From Oceanospirillaceae bacterium (lineage in GTDB: Bacteria > Pseudomonadota > Gammaproteobacteria > Pseudomonadales > Balneatricaceae), in contig JAPYOS010000002.1 of NCBI GenBank assembly GCA_029938085.1, positions 124,001 to 188,000 of the forward strand: a stretch of 64,000 nucleotides of DNA, given 5' to 3'. The first letter of the stretch is position 1. The number at the start of each line of letters is the position of its first letter. The notes beneath the pieces were generated by a model that did no database searches, was not told where the DNA came from, and worked only from the letters and a program-made list of their open reading frames with translations. Positions 26,959 to 36,724 of the stretch are shown here, in pieces. The position numbers and the translations under genes are program-made.

Positions 26959-26974
26959 TTGTCACAAATGACAA
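26959..26974. promoter_or_regulatory. TetR operator candidate, site 2 (TTGTCA-CAAA-TGACAA)
   Basis: A perfect palindrome with the same arms as site 1, ending 19 bp before the oxygenase start codon. Its position would block transcription of the oxygenase gene. Confidence 0.75.
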
Positions 26975-26992
26975 TAAACTAGGAATCTATAA

Positions 26993-28120
26993 ATGAACTT
27001 GATTCATCCGATTAAATCCATTGATCAACCATTTGATGCGGACCCACAAAAATCCTACACCATGGCAGCGCGGTATTACACTGATGAGGTCATTTACCAG
27101 CAAGAAAAAGCTGACATTTTTTGGCAGTCTTGGGTTTATATTGGCCACTCGTCCCAACTAAAAGATGCCGGTGACTACGTCACTGCTAACTTACATGGCC
27201 AAGAAGTAATGGTGGTACGGGACCAGGAGGGTCAACTGGGGGCCTTCTTCAATGTTTGCCCCCACCGAGGTCATCAACTATTAACCGGATGCGGTAATAC
27301 TCGCGCCATCGTTTGCCCGTACCATGCATGGTGCTTTGATCAACAAGGGCAGTTTTTACGAGGCCGGAACTTACAAGATTTAAAGGATTTCTCTAACCAA
27401 GAATTTAACTTAAAACCCGTCAACATCGAACAATTTTTAGGTTTTATATTCGTCAACTTAGACCCCAATGCCGCACCTATGACACAGATATACGCGGGTC
27501 TAAAACAAGAAATTGAACATTATGTGCCCCAAGTCGACCAAGTTCAACCCCAGTACCACGCCGACTATAAGGTAGCTGCCAACTGGAAGCTTTTGGTGGA
27601 TAACTTTTTGGAATGTTATCACTGTAATACTGCCCACAAGGACTTTGTTGATTTGGTGGACATGCCCAGTTATCAAACTAAGACTTACGCACGCTATTCC
27701 AGCCATATTTCCCACCAGCCAAGCAAAGCCAATAGTAAGGCGTATCAAGTGCAGGGCGAACAAAGCTTTGGTTATGCTGCTTGGTTTATGTGGCCTAACC
27801 TCACTATTTGGGTCATGCCTGGCGAGGCCAATATTAGCATGTTACAAATGCATCCAGATGGCTTATCTCAATGCCTAGAAACCTTGGATTGGTATGGCAT
27901 AGGCAGTCAGTTAAGCCAAGCCTCCAAAGCCGCCATTACCTACTTGGACGATGTGCTACAGCCGGAGGATATCGGCCTTTGTGAAAGCGTACAGAAAGGA
28001 ATGAACTCGCTTGCCTATAATCAAGGCCGCTTTGTCGTTGATGACCAAAGAAGCCATTTGAGCGAACATGGTGTGCATCATTTTCAACAACTGATTATTG
28101 CGGCTTTGGGCCCAAACTAA
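26993..28120 (+). CDS. Rieske oxygenase alpha subunit, CntA/YeaW-like (quaternary amine monooxygenase)
   Basis: The 375-residue protein has a Rieske [2Fe-2S] site at Cys89-x-His91 and Cys108-x2-His111 (CPHRGH, CPYHAW) and a mononuclear iron site at His210 and His215 in ECYHCNTAH. The bridging residue is Glu207 (NFLECYH) instead of the usual Asp, as in carnitine monooxygenase CntA, YeaW and related betaine demethylases. Length and the end QPEDIGLCESVQKG fit CntA/YeaW (about 371-374). Substrates in this group include carnitine, gamma-butyrobetaine, glycine betaine and stachydrine. No reductase partner (CntB/YeaX type) is adjacent. It is controlled by the divergent TetR gene. Specificity among quaternary amines is not resolved. 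Confidence 0.9.
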   Translation: MNLIHPIKSIDQPFDADPQKSYTMAARYYTDEVIYQQEKADIFWQSWVYIGHSSQLKDAGDYVTANLHGQEVMVVRDQEGQLGAFFNVCPHRGHQLLTGCGNTRAIVCPYHAWCFDQQGQFLRGRNLQDLKDFSNQEFNLKPVNIEQFLGFIFVNLDPNAAPMTQIYAGLKQEIEHYVPQVDQVQPQYHADYKVAANWKLLVDNFLECYHCNTAHKDFVDLVDMPSYQTKTYARYSSHISHQPSKANSKAYQVQGEQSFGYAAWFMWPNLTIWVMPGEANISMLQMHPDGLSQCLETLDWYGIGSQLSQASKAAITYLDDVLQPEDIGLCESVQKGMNSLAYNQGRFVVDDQRSHLSEHGVHHFQQLIIAALGPN

Positions 28121-28997
28121 CCTGCAACTCCCACAGGGCGTTAACCAGAGGGTTTTTTAGGTTCTTTTTAAGTGCCAATAAACCCACATCATAGGCTTCG
28201 AGTGGAGGCGCAACATCTAATATTTGAATGCGCTCGAGGGTTGGGCTATTGTCTAGAACAATTTTGGGTACCACACCAATCCCCAACCCAAGGCTTACCA
28301 TAGTAACGATAGCCTCGTTACCTGCAACTTGGGCGTAAACTGTGGGGGCTATATCCATGGCCCTAAACCATGCGTCTATACGTTCACGAGAAAGCCCCCC
28401 TTCTGGCAAAACCATGGGCATTGCAGCCCACTGCTGAGCATTTTTCGGCGTGGATAAGGGGTGTTCCAAGTTACTTTGATCCAGTGCGGCAATAAACACC
28501 AAGGGTGACACGGTGATGGGCTTAAAGGCCAGCTCTCGCGGTAAAGTCTTGGGGTGAGCCGCAATGGCAAAATCCTCTTCTCCCGAGATAACGCGAGCTA
28601 TACCTTGGTCTGGATCACCCGTGTGGAGCTTAATTTCTATACTTGGGTAGTCGTGGCGAAAGCGTTGGAACAAATCAAACAACAGGCTGTAAACAGCCGT
28701 GACCGAGCAGTACAAACTCACTTCGCCTTGTAACTGACCAGAAGCATCACGCACTTGGTGGCGAATAGCATCCCACTCACTCAGCGCATTGCGTGCATAG
28801 TCTAAAAACGCTTGGCCTTGAGGAGTTATTTGTACGCTGCGGTTGTCGCGATTAAATAGGTCTACACCTAACTCTATTTCTAATTGACGAATAGTGCGAG
28901 ATAAGGCCGACAAGCTCACGTGGCAGGCAGCACTGGCTTTGCCAAAATGCAAATGCTGAGCCAAGGCGATAAATTGTTTTAAATTACGAATGTCCAT
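28095..28997 (-). CDS. ilvY: LysR regulator IlvY
   Basis: A LysR protein of about 300 residues starting MDIRNLKQFIALAQHLHFG, in register with E. coli IlvY, with RDNRSVQITPQGQAF and an effector domain containing CSVTAVYSLL and KLHTGDP that also align. IlvY activates the divergent ilvC gene when acetolactate or acetohydroxybutyrate binds. The genes here have that divergent arrangement. The ATG at 28997 is preferred to a GTG at 29006. Its 3-prime end overlaps the oxygenase gene by 26 bp tail to tail, which marks the border of the osmolyte block. Confidence 0.92.
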   Translation of the reverse strand: MDIRNLKQFIALAQHLHFGKASAACHVSLSALSRTIRQLEIELGVDLFNRDNRSVQITPQGQAFLDYARNALSEWDAIRHQVRDASGQLQGEVSLYCSVTAVYSLLFDLFQRFRHDYPSIEIKLHTGDPDQGIARVISGEEDFAIAAHPKTLPRELAFKPITVSPLVFIAALDQSNLEHPLSTPKNAQQWAAMPMVLPEGGLSRERIDAWFRAMDIAPTVYAQVAGNEAIVTMVSLGLGIGVVPKIVLDNSPTLERIQILDVAPPLEAYDVGLLALKKNLKNPLVNALWELQVSLGPKPQ

Positions 28998-29022
28998 AAA
29001 CCACACTTTAGCATAAGCATCA

Positions 29023-29051
29023 CATTATGTTGCACAAATCGGTTCATAATG
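29023..29051. promoter_or_regulatory. IlvY operator candidate in the ilvY-ilvC gap
   Basis: CATTATG (29023-29029) and CATAATG (29045-29051) form a perfect inverted repeat with a 15-base spacer, between the divergent ilvY and ilvC genes. Position and symmetry suit a LysR activator; the link to IlvY is inference. Confidence 0.45.
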
Positions 29052-29151
29052 TAGCGTATATATCAATTTACGAAAACATCTTCAACGCGTATCATGGCGC
29101 CAGCTTGAGATTACCTCATATTGATTCTAGATTTAACCAAAGGACTTCCCC

Positions 29152-30627
29152 ATGTCTAACAACTATTTTAATACCTTGCCATTGCGTGAGCAGCTAGAGC
29201 AACTAGCCAAGTGTCGCTTCATGCACATGAACGAATTCACCGAAGGTGTGGATGCCCTTAAAGGCAAAAAGATGGTCATCATTGGCTGTGGCGCTCAAGG
29301 CCTTAACCAAGGTTTGAACCTACGCGACAGTGGATTAGATGTGTCTTACACCCTACGCCAAGCCGCTATCGACGAGAAGCGCCAGTCCTACAAAAACGCA
29401 GCAGACAACGGCTTTACCGTTGGTACCTACGAAGAATTGATTCCTACTGCCGATATCGTATTAAACCTCACACCAGACAAGCAACACACGCCTGTTGTGA
29501 CTGCAGTTATGCCATTGATGAAGCAAGGCGCATGTTTGTCTTACTCTCACGGTTTTAACATCGTAGAAGAAGGCATGCAAATTCGTGAAGACCTTACGGT
29601 AATCATGGTCGCGCCTAAGTGCCCAGGTTCTGAAGTACGTGCTGAATATGTACGTGGTTTTGGTGTACCAACGTTGATCGCCGTACACGAAGACAACGAT
29701 CCACAAGGCCAAGGTTTAGCATTAGCTAAAGCGTACGCTGTTGGTACTGGCGGCCATAAGGCTGGTGTATTGATGTCATCTTTCATCGCCGAAGTTAAGT
29801 CTGACCTAATGGGCGAGCAAACCATTCTTTGTGGCATGCTACAAACCGGTTCTTTGTTGTGCTTTGACAAGATGATCGACAAGGGCATCGACGCAGGTTA
29901 CGCCTCTAAATTGATCCAGTTCGGTTGGGAAACCATTACCGAAGCGCTTAAGTATGGTGGTGTAACCAACATGCTAGACCGTCTTTCTAACCCAGCCAAG
30001 ATCAAAGCCTTTGACCTTTCTGAAGAGTTGAAAGTCATCATGCGTCCGCTTTACAACAAGCACCAAGACGACATCATCAACGGCACTTTCTCTTCTACTA
30101 TGATGGCAGACTGGGCTAACGACGACGTTAACCTACTGGGCTGGCGTGCAGAAACAGGCGAAACTGCCTTTGAAAAGACGCCTGCTGGCGACATGGAAAT
30201 CTCGGAGCAAGAGTACTTCGACCACGGAATCTTAATGGTTGCTATGGTTAAAGCCGGTGTTGAATTAGCCTTTGAAACCATGACCGCTGCTGGCATCATT
30301 GCTGATTCTGCTTACTACGAGTCGTTGCATGAAACACCGTTGATTGCTAACACCATTGCCCGTAAGAAGTTGTACGAAATGAACGCCACTATCTCTGACA
30401 CTGCAGAATACGGCTGTTACTTGTACAACCATGCATGTTTGCCATTATTGGGCGACTTCATGAAGAACATCGACACCGATGTCATCGGCCGCGGTTTAAG
30501 CACAGATGATAACGGTGTGGATAACGCCCGTTTGATCGAAATCAACGAAGCTCTACGTAGCCACCCAGTTGAAGCCATTGGCGCAACTTTGCGTGGCCAC
30601 ATGGCTGACATGAAGAAGATCGTATAA
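29152..30627 (+). CDS. ilvC: Ketol-acid reductoisomerase, class II (IlvC)
   Basis: The 491-residue protein has the length of the long class II enzyme as in E. coli. The Rossmann loop [10 protein letters not shown] (about residues 46-55) binds NADPH, and the knotted C-terminal part is duplicated as expected, with metal-site acidic residues around DLMGEQT. It converts acetolactate or acetohydroxybutyrate to the dihydroxy acid in valine and isoleucine synthesis. An AAAGGA box precedes the ATG, and codon use looks biased toward high expression. IlvY lies divergently upstream. It is monocistronic: a repeat-rich spacer separates it from modF. Confidence 0.98.
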   Translation: MSNNYFNTLPLREQLEQLAKCRFMHMNEFTEGVDALKGKKMVIIGCGAQGLNQGLNLRDSGLDVSYTLRQAAIDEKRQSYKNAADNGFTVGTYEELIPTADIVLNLTPDKQHTPVVTAVMPLMKQGACLSYSHGFNIVEEGMQIREDLTVIMVAPKCPGSEVRAEYVRGFGVPTLIAVHEDNDPQGQGLALAKAYAVGTGGHKAGVLMSSFIAEVKSDLMGEQTILCGMLQTGSLLCFDKMIDKGIDAGYASKLIQFGWETITEALKYGGVTNMLDRLSNPAKIKAFDLSEELKVIMRPLYNKHQDDIINGTFSSTMMADWANDDVNLLGWRAETGETAFEKTPAGDMEISEQEYFDHGILMVAMVKAGVELAFETMTAAGIIADSAYYESLHETPLIANTIARKKLYEMNATISDTAEYGCYLYNHACLPLLGDFMKNIDTDVIGRGLSTDDNGVDNARLIEINEALRSHPVEAIGATLRGHMADMKKIV

Positions 30628-30642
30628 GTTCTGCTCCCTGCA

Positions 30643-30740
30643 CGCCAGAATGACAAAAAAGGTCCGTTCACTTTACGTCATTCTGGCGTAGGCCAGAATC
30701 TGTGCGAGGTTCTTGGGATTCTGACCTTCGTCAGAATGAC
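30643..30740. repeat. Palindromic repeat cluster between ilvC and modF (TTCTGGC / TTCTGAC type)
   Basis: A 12-bp perfect inverted repeat (CGCCAGAATGAC at 30643-30654, its complement at 30677-30688) is followed by a compact hairpin (ATTCTGAC-CTTC-GTCAGAAT, 30718-30737). The units carry GTCATTCTG and CAGAATGAC ends and resemble mobile REP-like intergenic elements. They could also end the ilvC transcript, although no T-tract follows. Confidence 0.75.
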
Positions 30741-30759
30741 ATTAACGCACTGAGGATAT

Positions 30760-32190
30760 ATGGATATTCAACTAGATAACCTGAGTGTTGAGTTTGATCA
30801 AGGTTTTCAACTCAAACAGATCAACTGGCAAGTTGAAAAGCAGCAACATTGGCTAATCACTGGTGCTAACGGCGCCGGTAAATCGGCCCTCGCCGCCGTG
30901 TTAGCAGGTTATGGAGAAATCCTATCTGGTAGCACCGACGGCCTTCCTTCTAGTATTGGTTGGGTCTCTTTTGAAGCCCAAGCCGAACTCATTGACGCCG
31001 AGCTTAAAAAAGATGACGCCGATATTACCGACGTTATTAGCCTCGGCACGCCTGTGCGCGAAATCATTTTCACCGACGAAACAGATCGTGCCACTGCCCA
31101 GTATTTAATTACCCAATTCGAGTTAGAGTATTTGCTCGATCGCGCTTTTCGTAAGCTCTCCACCGGTGAGTCTCGTAAGGTGATGATCATTCGCGCTTTG
31201 TCTTGCAAAGCCGAACTGCTCATCCTCGACGAGCCCTTTGATGGTTTAGACAGCAACACCCATACCATGCTACAAGCCCACCTCACTGAGCTGGCACAAC
31301 ACACACCCATAGTGATGGTACTCAACCGCTTTGATGAAATTCCAGACTTCGTTAGCCACATTGCGTATATGGAACACGGCGAGTTAAGGCATCAGGTTGA
31401 GCGCAATGATGAAGCAGCATACGCCGAGCTTTATCAACTGCTACACCTCAAAACCACCCAATTACAGATACCACCGGCAGATACCGACACTGCCATTCCA
31501 GCTTTAAACCCACAGCAACCGTTAGTTAGGTTAAGCAATATCTGTGTTAAATACACCGATATGGTGCTGATCAATGACCTAGACTGGACCATAGAAGCCA
31601 ATCAACACTGGCAACTAAGCGGCCCTAACGGCAGCGGTAAAACAGCAATCTTATCGCTTATTACCGGCGATCATCCTCAGTGTTATACCAATGACATTTT
31701 TGTATTTGGTTTCCAGCGCGGCAACGGCGAAAGCATATGGCAAATCAAGCAGTTTATTGGCTATGTGTCCACCGCCTTACAATGGGAATACCGAGTAGGC
31801 ACAAGCTTACGCAATGTGATTATCTCTGGGTTTTACGATTCTATTGGTTTGTATAGCAAAAGCACCGACCGTCAAAAACAAATTGCCGATCAATGGCTAA
31901 CCTTGTTAGGCATGCAAGACCGAGCAGACTATCCGTTTAACAAGCTCTCATATGGCGACCAGCGTTTATTACTCATTGCCCGAGCAATGGTGAAACACCC
32001 GCCGTTATTGATTTTGGATGAACCTTGCTTAGGTTTAGATGACATCAATCGTCAGCTGGTATTGGCTTTGATCGAGAAGATTTGTGTATCCAATGAAACC
32101 TCGGTGATCTACGTTAACCACCATGCGCAAGACCGTATCGCCGGCATCGACAACTACCTGGCATTGGAAAAATCTGCCGATAACCGCTAG
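30760..32190 (+). CDS. modF: ModF-like tandem ABC ATPase
   Basis: The 476-residue protein contains two ATP-binding cassettes: Walker A GANGAGKSA (about residues 37-45) and GPNGSGKTA (about 287-295), signature sequences LSTGESRK and LSYGDQR, and Walker B LLILDEPFDGLD and LLILDEPCLGLD. Alignment by eye with E. coli ModF is end to end, including TGDHPQCYTND and RNVIISGFYDSIG. ModF accompanies molybdate transport in some bacteria, but its role is not settled and it has no membrane domain. No modABC genes are nearby. It stands alone after the repeat cluster. Confidence 0.88.
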   Translation: MDIQLDNLSVEFDQGFQLKQINWQVEKQQHWLITGANGAGKSALAAVLAGYGEILSGSTDGLPSSIGWVSFEAQAELIDAELKKDDADITDVISLGTPVREIIFTDETDRATAQYLITQFELEYLLDRAFRKLSTGESRKVMIIRALSCKAELLILDEPFDGLDSNTHTMLQAHLTELAQHTPIVMVLNRFDEIPDFVSHIAYMEHGELRHQVERNDEAAYAELYQLLHLKTTQLQIPPADTDTAIPALNPQQPLVRLSNICVKYTDMVLINDLDWTIEANQHWQLSGPNGSGKTAILSLITGDHPQCYTNDIFVFGFQRGNGESIWQIKQFIGYVSTALQWEYRVGTSLRNVIISGFYDSIGLYSKSTDRQKQIADQWLTLLGMQDRADYPFNKLSYGDQRLLLIARAMVKHPPLLILDEPCLGLDDINRQLVLALIEKICVSNETSVIYVNHHAQDRIAGIDNYLALEKSADNR

Positions 32191-32467
32191 TCTATGATAT
32201 GCACCACTGCGTTTTCTGGTAGTGGAGTCTCATCGTCTGGGCGAAAGCTAATGAAAGGTGCTGCCATAATTTATACCACCTGTGTTGACCCGCTAATCTG
32301 TAGGCTAGGTTTACCCTAATGACTGCATTCCAGCTATACAATGCCGCCGTACAGTGATTTTGTAGCGAGCTTAGAATTTGCTTTTCATGGGCACTAATGT
32401 TCTCGCCAGAATGTCACTATTGCGGTATTGTTCCCCTCTAGGGGTTTGATCTAACTAAGGAATCTAA

Positions 32468-32800
32468 ATGAAAAGCTGGATTTTGCTATTTTTTGCGGTG
32501 GTATGCGAAGTGGTGGGCACCTCAGCCATTAAGCAGTCTGAGGGTTTTACCAAATTTTGGCCCTCGGTCACCGTAGCCGTGGGTTTTGCCTTGGCTTTTT
32601 ACCTACTGTCTTTCTCCCTTAAAGTACTGCCTATTGGTGTGGTTTACGCCGTATGGTCGGGCATGGGTATTGTATTAATTTCTGTGATTGGCCATTGGTT
32701 CTTTAATGAACGGCTCGATACTCCGGCCATCATTGGGGTTAGCTTTATTTTGGCAGGCGTTATTATTATGCAGGCATTTTCCAAGGCGGTGGCTCACTAA
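32468..32800 (+). CDS. Small multidrug resistance (SMR) family exporter, EmrE-like
   Basis: The 110-residue, four-span protein has the essential membrane glutamate at position 14 ([17 protein letters not shown]), plus [13 protein letters not shown] and FNERLD as in EmrE/QacE proteins. Such dimeric transporters exchange protons for organic cations; E. coli EmrE has been reported to export choline and betaine. The stop codon overlaps the betI start by one base (TAATG), so the two are co-transcribed. That makes a role in quaternary-ammonium homeostasis plausible here, possibly more than drug resistance. Confidence 0.93.
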   Translation: MKSWILLFFAVVCEVVGTSAIKQSEGFTKFWPSVTVAVGFALAFYLLSFSLKVLPIGVVYAVWSGMGIVLISVIGHWFFNERLDTPAIIGVSFILAGVIIMQAFSKAVAH

Positions 32801-33387
32801 TGCCAAAATTAGGCATGCCAGAGATTAGACGTCCCCAATTGATCCGCGCCACTATGGAGGTGATCAATCAGGTGGGTTTTCTCAATGCCTCGGTGGCTAA
32901 AATAGGCCAACAAGCAGGCATTTCTCCAAGCATCATTAACCATTACTTTGGTGGCAAAAGTGGTTTGGTAGAAGCCACTATGCGCAGTATTCTTAAGGAC
33001 CTTTCTTGCGGTATTAACTTACGTTTATCTAAGGTTCCCAAAGACGATACCTTGGCGCGGATTGAAGCCATTGTTGGAGAAAATTTTAGCTCCCACCAAC
33101 AAGATGAAGCCGTAGTGAAAACTTGGTTGGCATTTTGGGCCCAAGCCATGCACGACCCCGCCTTAAACCGCCTACAGAGAGTTAACGAAAAACGCTTGCT
33201 GTCGTACCTAAGGTTAGAACTAAAGCGCTCTATGCCCCATGCGCAAGCGCAGATGGCGGCCACCAGCATCGCTGCGTTAATCGACGGCATTTGGTTACGA
33301 GGTGCCCTCAACCGAGAGGGTATAGATTCGAACCTAGCCCGCCAAGTAGTTATGGACTATTTATCCTTATACCTCAAACAGGGCTAG
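32800..33387 (+). CDS. betI: Choline-responsive repressor BetI
   Basis: The 195-residue TetR protein begins [20 protein letters not shown], near-identical in pattern to E. coli BetI. The helix-turn-helix ([22 protein letters not shown], about residues 29-50) and [12 protein letters not shown] in the ligand domain also match. BetI represses choline-to-glycine-betaine genes and releases DNA when choline is present. It is coupled to the SMR gene, while betA and betB lie on the opposite strand beyond the glycosyltransferase fusion. Its stop overlaps that convergent gene by 4 bp. A dyad before betB (38211-38230) is a possible target. Confidence 0.95.
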   Translation: MPKLGMPEIRRPQLIRATMEVINQVGFLNASVAKIGQQAGISPSIINHYFGGKSGLVEATMRSILKDLSCGINLRLSKVPKDDTLARIEAIVGENFSSHQQDEAVVKTWLAFWAQAMHDPALNRLQRVNEKRLLSYLRLELKRSMPHAQAQMAATSIAALIDGIWLRGALNREGIDSNLARQVVMDYLSLYLKQG

Positions 33388-34946
33388 CGGCTTAAGCTGT
33401 AGAGCGCCCAAAATTCATCCACTCGCGCACCGTCGTAGTGGTCTGTATATTCTTCGGGCAGTAATTGCAGGTCGCCATGGGTGGCTGGATGACAAATAAT
33501 TTCTGTGGGCTGGTCTATTTCACACAAGGTTTTTTGCCATTGGTTACGTAATATAAACTGTTTACGACCGGGGTACTTAAACGGCAGATAGGACAAGCCA
33601 GCCCTTTGTACCGCACCTTTTGCACGTATAGAAAACCAACACAATAAAAACTGTGGCTTACCCAACAAACCCCAATCCAGCACTAACCGCGTGTGGCCCA
33701 CGCCTAGTGCTTTTGCTGGTGCGGCAATACGCTCAATAATGCCAGGCAATAAATGCACATGGTGGTGCGAATCGAAGTAACTCAAGGCCACACCCAGTTT
33801 TTGTAAGGCCTTCACCTGTAAAATGAACTCTACTTCAATGTCACTTAATAAGTCAGACGGTAGCCTGCGACAACCAAACCAACTTTGTTTAATCAAGTGT
33901 AACAATGGTCGGGTTTTGCCTAATCCTTGCGCGCTGTGTTGGCCAGTGGCTTGGCCTAATAATTGGCCGTTAGTAAGGTTGAAATGCAGGCCAAGTTGAA
34001 TGCCAGGCACCGCCATTAACTCGTCTAATAAGTAGTGTTTGTGTAAGCTGTTGGCCATAATCGATACACGTTTAATCACCCCAAGTTGCGCCAGCTTGAG
34101 CATGCCTTCGTTAACGGCTGGGGATATACCCCAATCGTCGGAAGTGATTTGTAACCGTTGATTCTGGGTAGCAGTTAACGACGTACGGGGCTGGTATTCA
34201 CCACGCCGCTGTTTACGTTTTAGATGTAATAAAGACCTAACAGAACGCACCAACTCACCACCAAGGCTCAAGGTAGATTGGTCATGATCGTGCATCAGGG
34301 TAACCGGGATAGAGGTGACTTTGTCGCCGTGCCCTTTAGCCAACAAAAACATTTCCACATCATAGGAAAACCCATGGCAGGTAAGGTGACAAAACAGCCT
34401 AGTCGCAAAGTCTCTCGTCATGAGTTTAATACCACATTGAGTGTCAGACTCTTTAATGCCAAACATCAACCTAACGGCACGATTATAAAGCAAGCCAAAC
34501 ACATGGCGTTTAAATAGAGAAGGCAGCAGCTTTGTGGGTAAATGCACACGGCTTGACGCCAAGCGGCGATTGCCCACCACTAAGCTAGAACCATGGTCCA
34601 CTGCCTCTTGGGCTTGGTTTAGAAACGCCAAATCAAATGGCAAGTCGGCATCGATAAAGGCAATGGCGTTGTACTTGGTTTTGAGAAATGCCGATTGCAA
34701 TGCGGCGCCTTTGCCTAATGGCGCAAGATGCTGATGCGACACCACGCGCTGTTCGTGGGCAAACTTAGCCTGCAGCAAAGCGTGGGTTTTTTCAACCTCG
34801 CTAAGCTCGCCATTAACGCAAACAACCACCTCAAATTCACTAGGCCAGTGGGCCTGCATATAATCAAGCAACACCTCTACCTTGTGCGAGATAAACTCAC
34901 CACTAGCTTTGGCAGGAATGATTATAGATAAGTTTTGGTCAGGCAT
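33384..34946 (-). CDS. Bifunctional family 2 glycosyltransferase fused to a YdjC/ChbG-like deacetylase
   Basis: The 520-residue protein has two domains. The N-terminal GT2 domain (about 1-240) has [23 protein letters not shown] and the nucleotide-sugar metal motif DADLPF, similar to dolichyl-phosphate mannose/glucose synthases, with DTQCGIKL. The C-terminal part (about 268-520) is a YdjC carbohydrate deacetylase with TSDDWGIS (the usual DDxG) and the metal-binding [11 protein letters not shown]. No membrane span is obvious. Fusing the two would add a sugar to a carrier and deacetylate it. It sits inside the bet locus without an evident link to choline. Confidence 0.85.
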   Translation of the reverse strand: MPDQNLSIIIPAKASGEFISHKVEVLLDYMQAHWPSEFEVVVCVNGELSEVEKTHALLQAKFAHEQRVVSHQHLAPLGKGAALQSAFLKTKYNAIAFIDADLPFDLAFLNQAQEAVDHGSSLVVGNRRLASSRVHLPTKLLPSLFKRHVFGLLYNRAVRLMFGIKESDTQCGIKLMTRDFATRLFCHLTCHGFSYDVEMFLLAKGHGDKVTSIPVTLMHDHDQSTLSLGGELVRSVRSLLHLKRKQRRGEYQPRTSLTATQNQRLQITSDDWGISPAVNEGMLKLAQLGVIKRVSIMANSLHKHYLLDELMAVPGIQLGLHFNLTNGQLLGQATGQHSAQGLGKTRPLLHLIKQSWFGCRRLPSDLLSDIEVEFILQVKALQKLGVALSYFDSHHHVHLLPGIIERIAAPAKALGVGHTRLVLDWGLLGKPQFLLCWFSIRAKGAVQRAGLSYLPFKYPGRKQFILRNQWQKTLCEIDQPTEIICHPATHGDLQLLPEEYTDHYDGARVDEFWALYSLSR

Positions 34947-35020
34947 AGCGCCGCAGGTATCTCGAAGGTTAAGCAGAGCTGGTTATTGTAATGCAACCAG
35001 CCCCTTGCTGTCGTGGTTTA

Positions 35021-36712
35021 TTACTTTAATGGCCGATCCGGTGTTCCTGTGCGTTGCTGATTCTGCCAATTTTCGGCGATCCAAACCTTAGCGGTCGAAG
35101 GCGTTAACGGCATTTTACCTAAAATTAAGTCGGCCGCTTTTTCTGCCACCATAATGGTGGGCGCATTTAAGTTGCCGTTGGTAATCACCGGAAAGATAGA
35201 CGAGTCCACCACGCGCAACCCACTGATCCCACGTACCTTGCATTCATTATCAAGCACGGCCATGACGTCGTCGTCTGCACCCATTTTGCAGGTACAGGAG
35301 GGATGATAAGCACTTTCTACATTTTGCTTTACCCAGGCATCAATCTCAGCGTCGGTTTGCACCTGTGCACCGGGCTGAATTTCTTCACCCTTATAGGGGT
35401 CTAAAGCTGGCTGATTAAGAAGCTCGCGGGTAAGGCGAATACAATCTCGCCAGTCTTGTTTGTCTTGTTCAGTACTAATGTAGTTAAACAAGATTTCCGG
35501 CGCATCGCTGGCCTTGTTAGAGGTGATACGGATGTGTCCACGACTACTGGGTTTGTTAGGGCCCACATGCACTTGATAACCATGGCCGTCAAAGGCCGCA
35601 TTGCCATCATAACGCATGGCGGCTGGCAAAAAGTGATATTGTATATTAGGCCATTTGAGGCCCGCACGGGAGCGAATAAAGCCACAGGACTCAAAGTGGT
35701 TGGTGGCCCCTAACCCTGTTTTGGTAAGCACCCAGCGGGCGCCGATCAAACCCATATTAAAATAATCGAGTTTGCTGTTAAGGCTAATAGGCTGCTTACA
35801 CCGATACTGGAAATAAACCTCCAAGTGGTCTTGTAGGTTTTCACCCACACCCGGCAAATCGTGCAACACAGGCACGTTTGCAGCGGCTAATACTTGCGCA
35901 GGCCCAATACCAGACAGTTGTAACAATTGTGGTGAACCTACAGAACCAGCACTGAGAATGACTTCTTTTTGGGCTGATACCTGTTTTAACTTGCCACCCT
36001 GAAGGTACTCAATACCCGTGGCCTGCTTACCATTAAACAACACTTTTTGTGCGGTAACACGTTTGATCAAAGTGAGGTTAGGCCGTTTGAGGGCACGGCC
36101 TAAATGGGCATTACTGGTGCTGGCTCGCACGCCGTTTTTTACCGTCATGTGCATGGCCCCAAAACCTTCTTGCTGCTCGCCATTAAAGTCTTTGGTGTAC
36201 GGGTATCCCGCCTGGGTACCGGCATCAATAAATGCCTGATACAAAGGATTCAGGGTCATGTTGTTACCACCACACGTGCCTACAGGGCCATTACCACCAC
36301 GGTATTCGTCGGCACCACCCTGCCAGGTTTCGGCCTGCTTAAAATACGGCAAACAGTCGGCATAGTTCCAACCCGTAGCCCCTTGGTCTTGCCATTGCTG
36401 ATAATCCTGCGCGTGACCACGCACATATACCATGCCATTAATCGACGATGACCCACCCAGCACTTTGCCCCGTGGGCAATGCATTTCGCGGCCATCGAGC
36501 CCGGCTTCAGCTTGGCTATGGAACTGCCAAGCGTATTTTTCTGTATTCATAGGGTAAGACAAGGCCGTAGGCATTTGTATAAAGATGCTCTTATCGGTAC
36601 CACCGGTTTCTAATAACAGAACCTGATGCTCGCCACTTTCAGTTAAGCGGTTGGCCAACACACACCCTGCAGAACCTGCACCTACTATGATGTAATCGTA
36701 TTTTTTGTTCAT
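35021..36712 (-). CDS. betA: Choline dehydrogenase BetA
   Basis: The 563-residue GMC oxidoreductase has the FAD Rossmann motif [17 protein letters not shown] near the start, the family signature [19 protein letters not shown] (about residues 85-103), and the C-terminal catalytic region [13 protein letters not shown] with [17 protein letters not shown]. It oxidises choline to betaine aldehyde at the membrane. Length and order match bacterial BetA (about 555-565). It starts 12 bp after betB and is transcribed with it. Confidence 0.97.
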   Translation of the reverse strand: MNKKYDYIIVGAGSAGCVLANRLTESGEHQVLLLETGGTDKSIFIQMPTALSYPMNTEKYAWQFHSQAEAGLDGREMHCPRGKVLGGSSSINGMVYVRGHAQDYQQWQDQGATGWNYADCLPYFKQAETWQGGADEYRGGNGPVGTCGGNNMTLNPLYQAFIDAGTQAGYPYTKDFNGEQQEGFGAMHMTVKNGVRASTSNAHLGRALKRPNLTLIKRVTAQKVLFNGKQATGIEYLQGGKLKQVSAQKEVILSAGSVGSPQLLQLSGIGPAQVLAAANVPVLHDLPGVGENLQDHLEVYFQYRCKQPISLNSKLDYFNMGLIGARWVLTKTGLGATNHFESCGFIRSRAGLKWPNIQYHFLPAAMRYDGNAAFDGHGYQVHVGPNKPSSRGHIRITSNKASDAPEILFNYISTEQDKQDWRDCIRLTRELLNQPALDPYKGEEIQPGAQVQTDAEIDAWVKQNVESAYHPSCTCKMGADDDVMAVLDNECKVRGISGLRVVDSSIFPVITNGNLNAPTIMVAEKAADLILGKMPLTPSTAKVWIAENWQNQQRTGTPDRPLK

Positions 36713-36724
36713 GTTATGGCCGCC

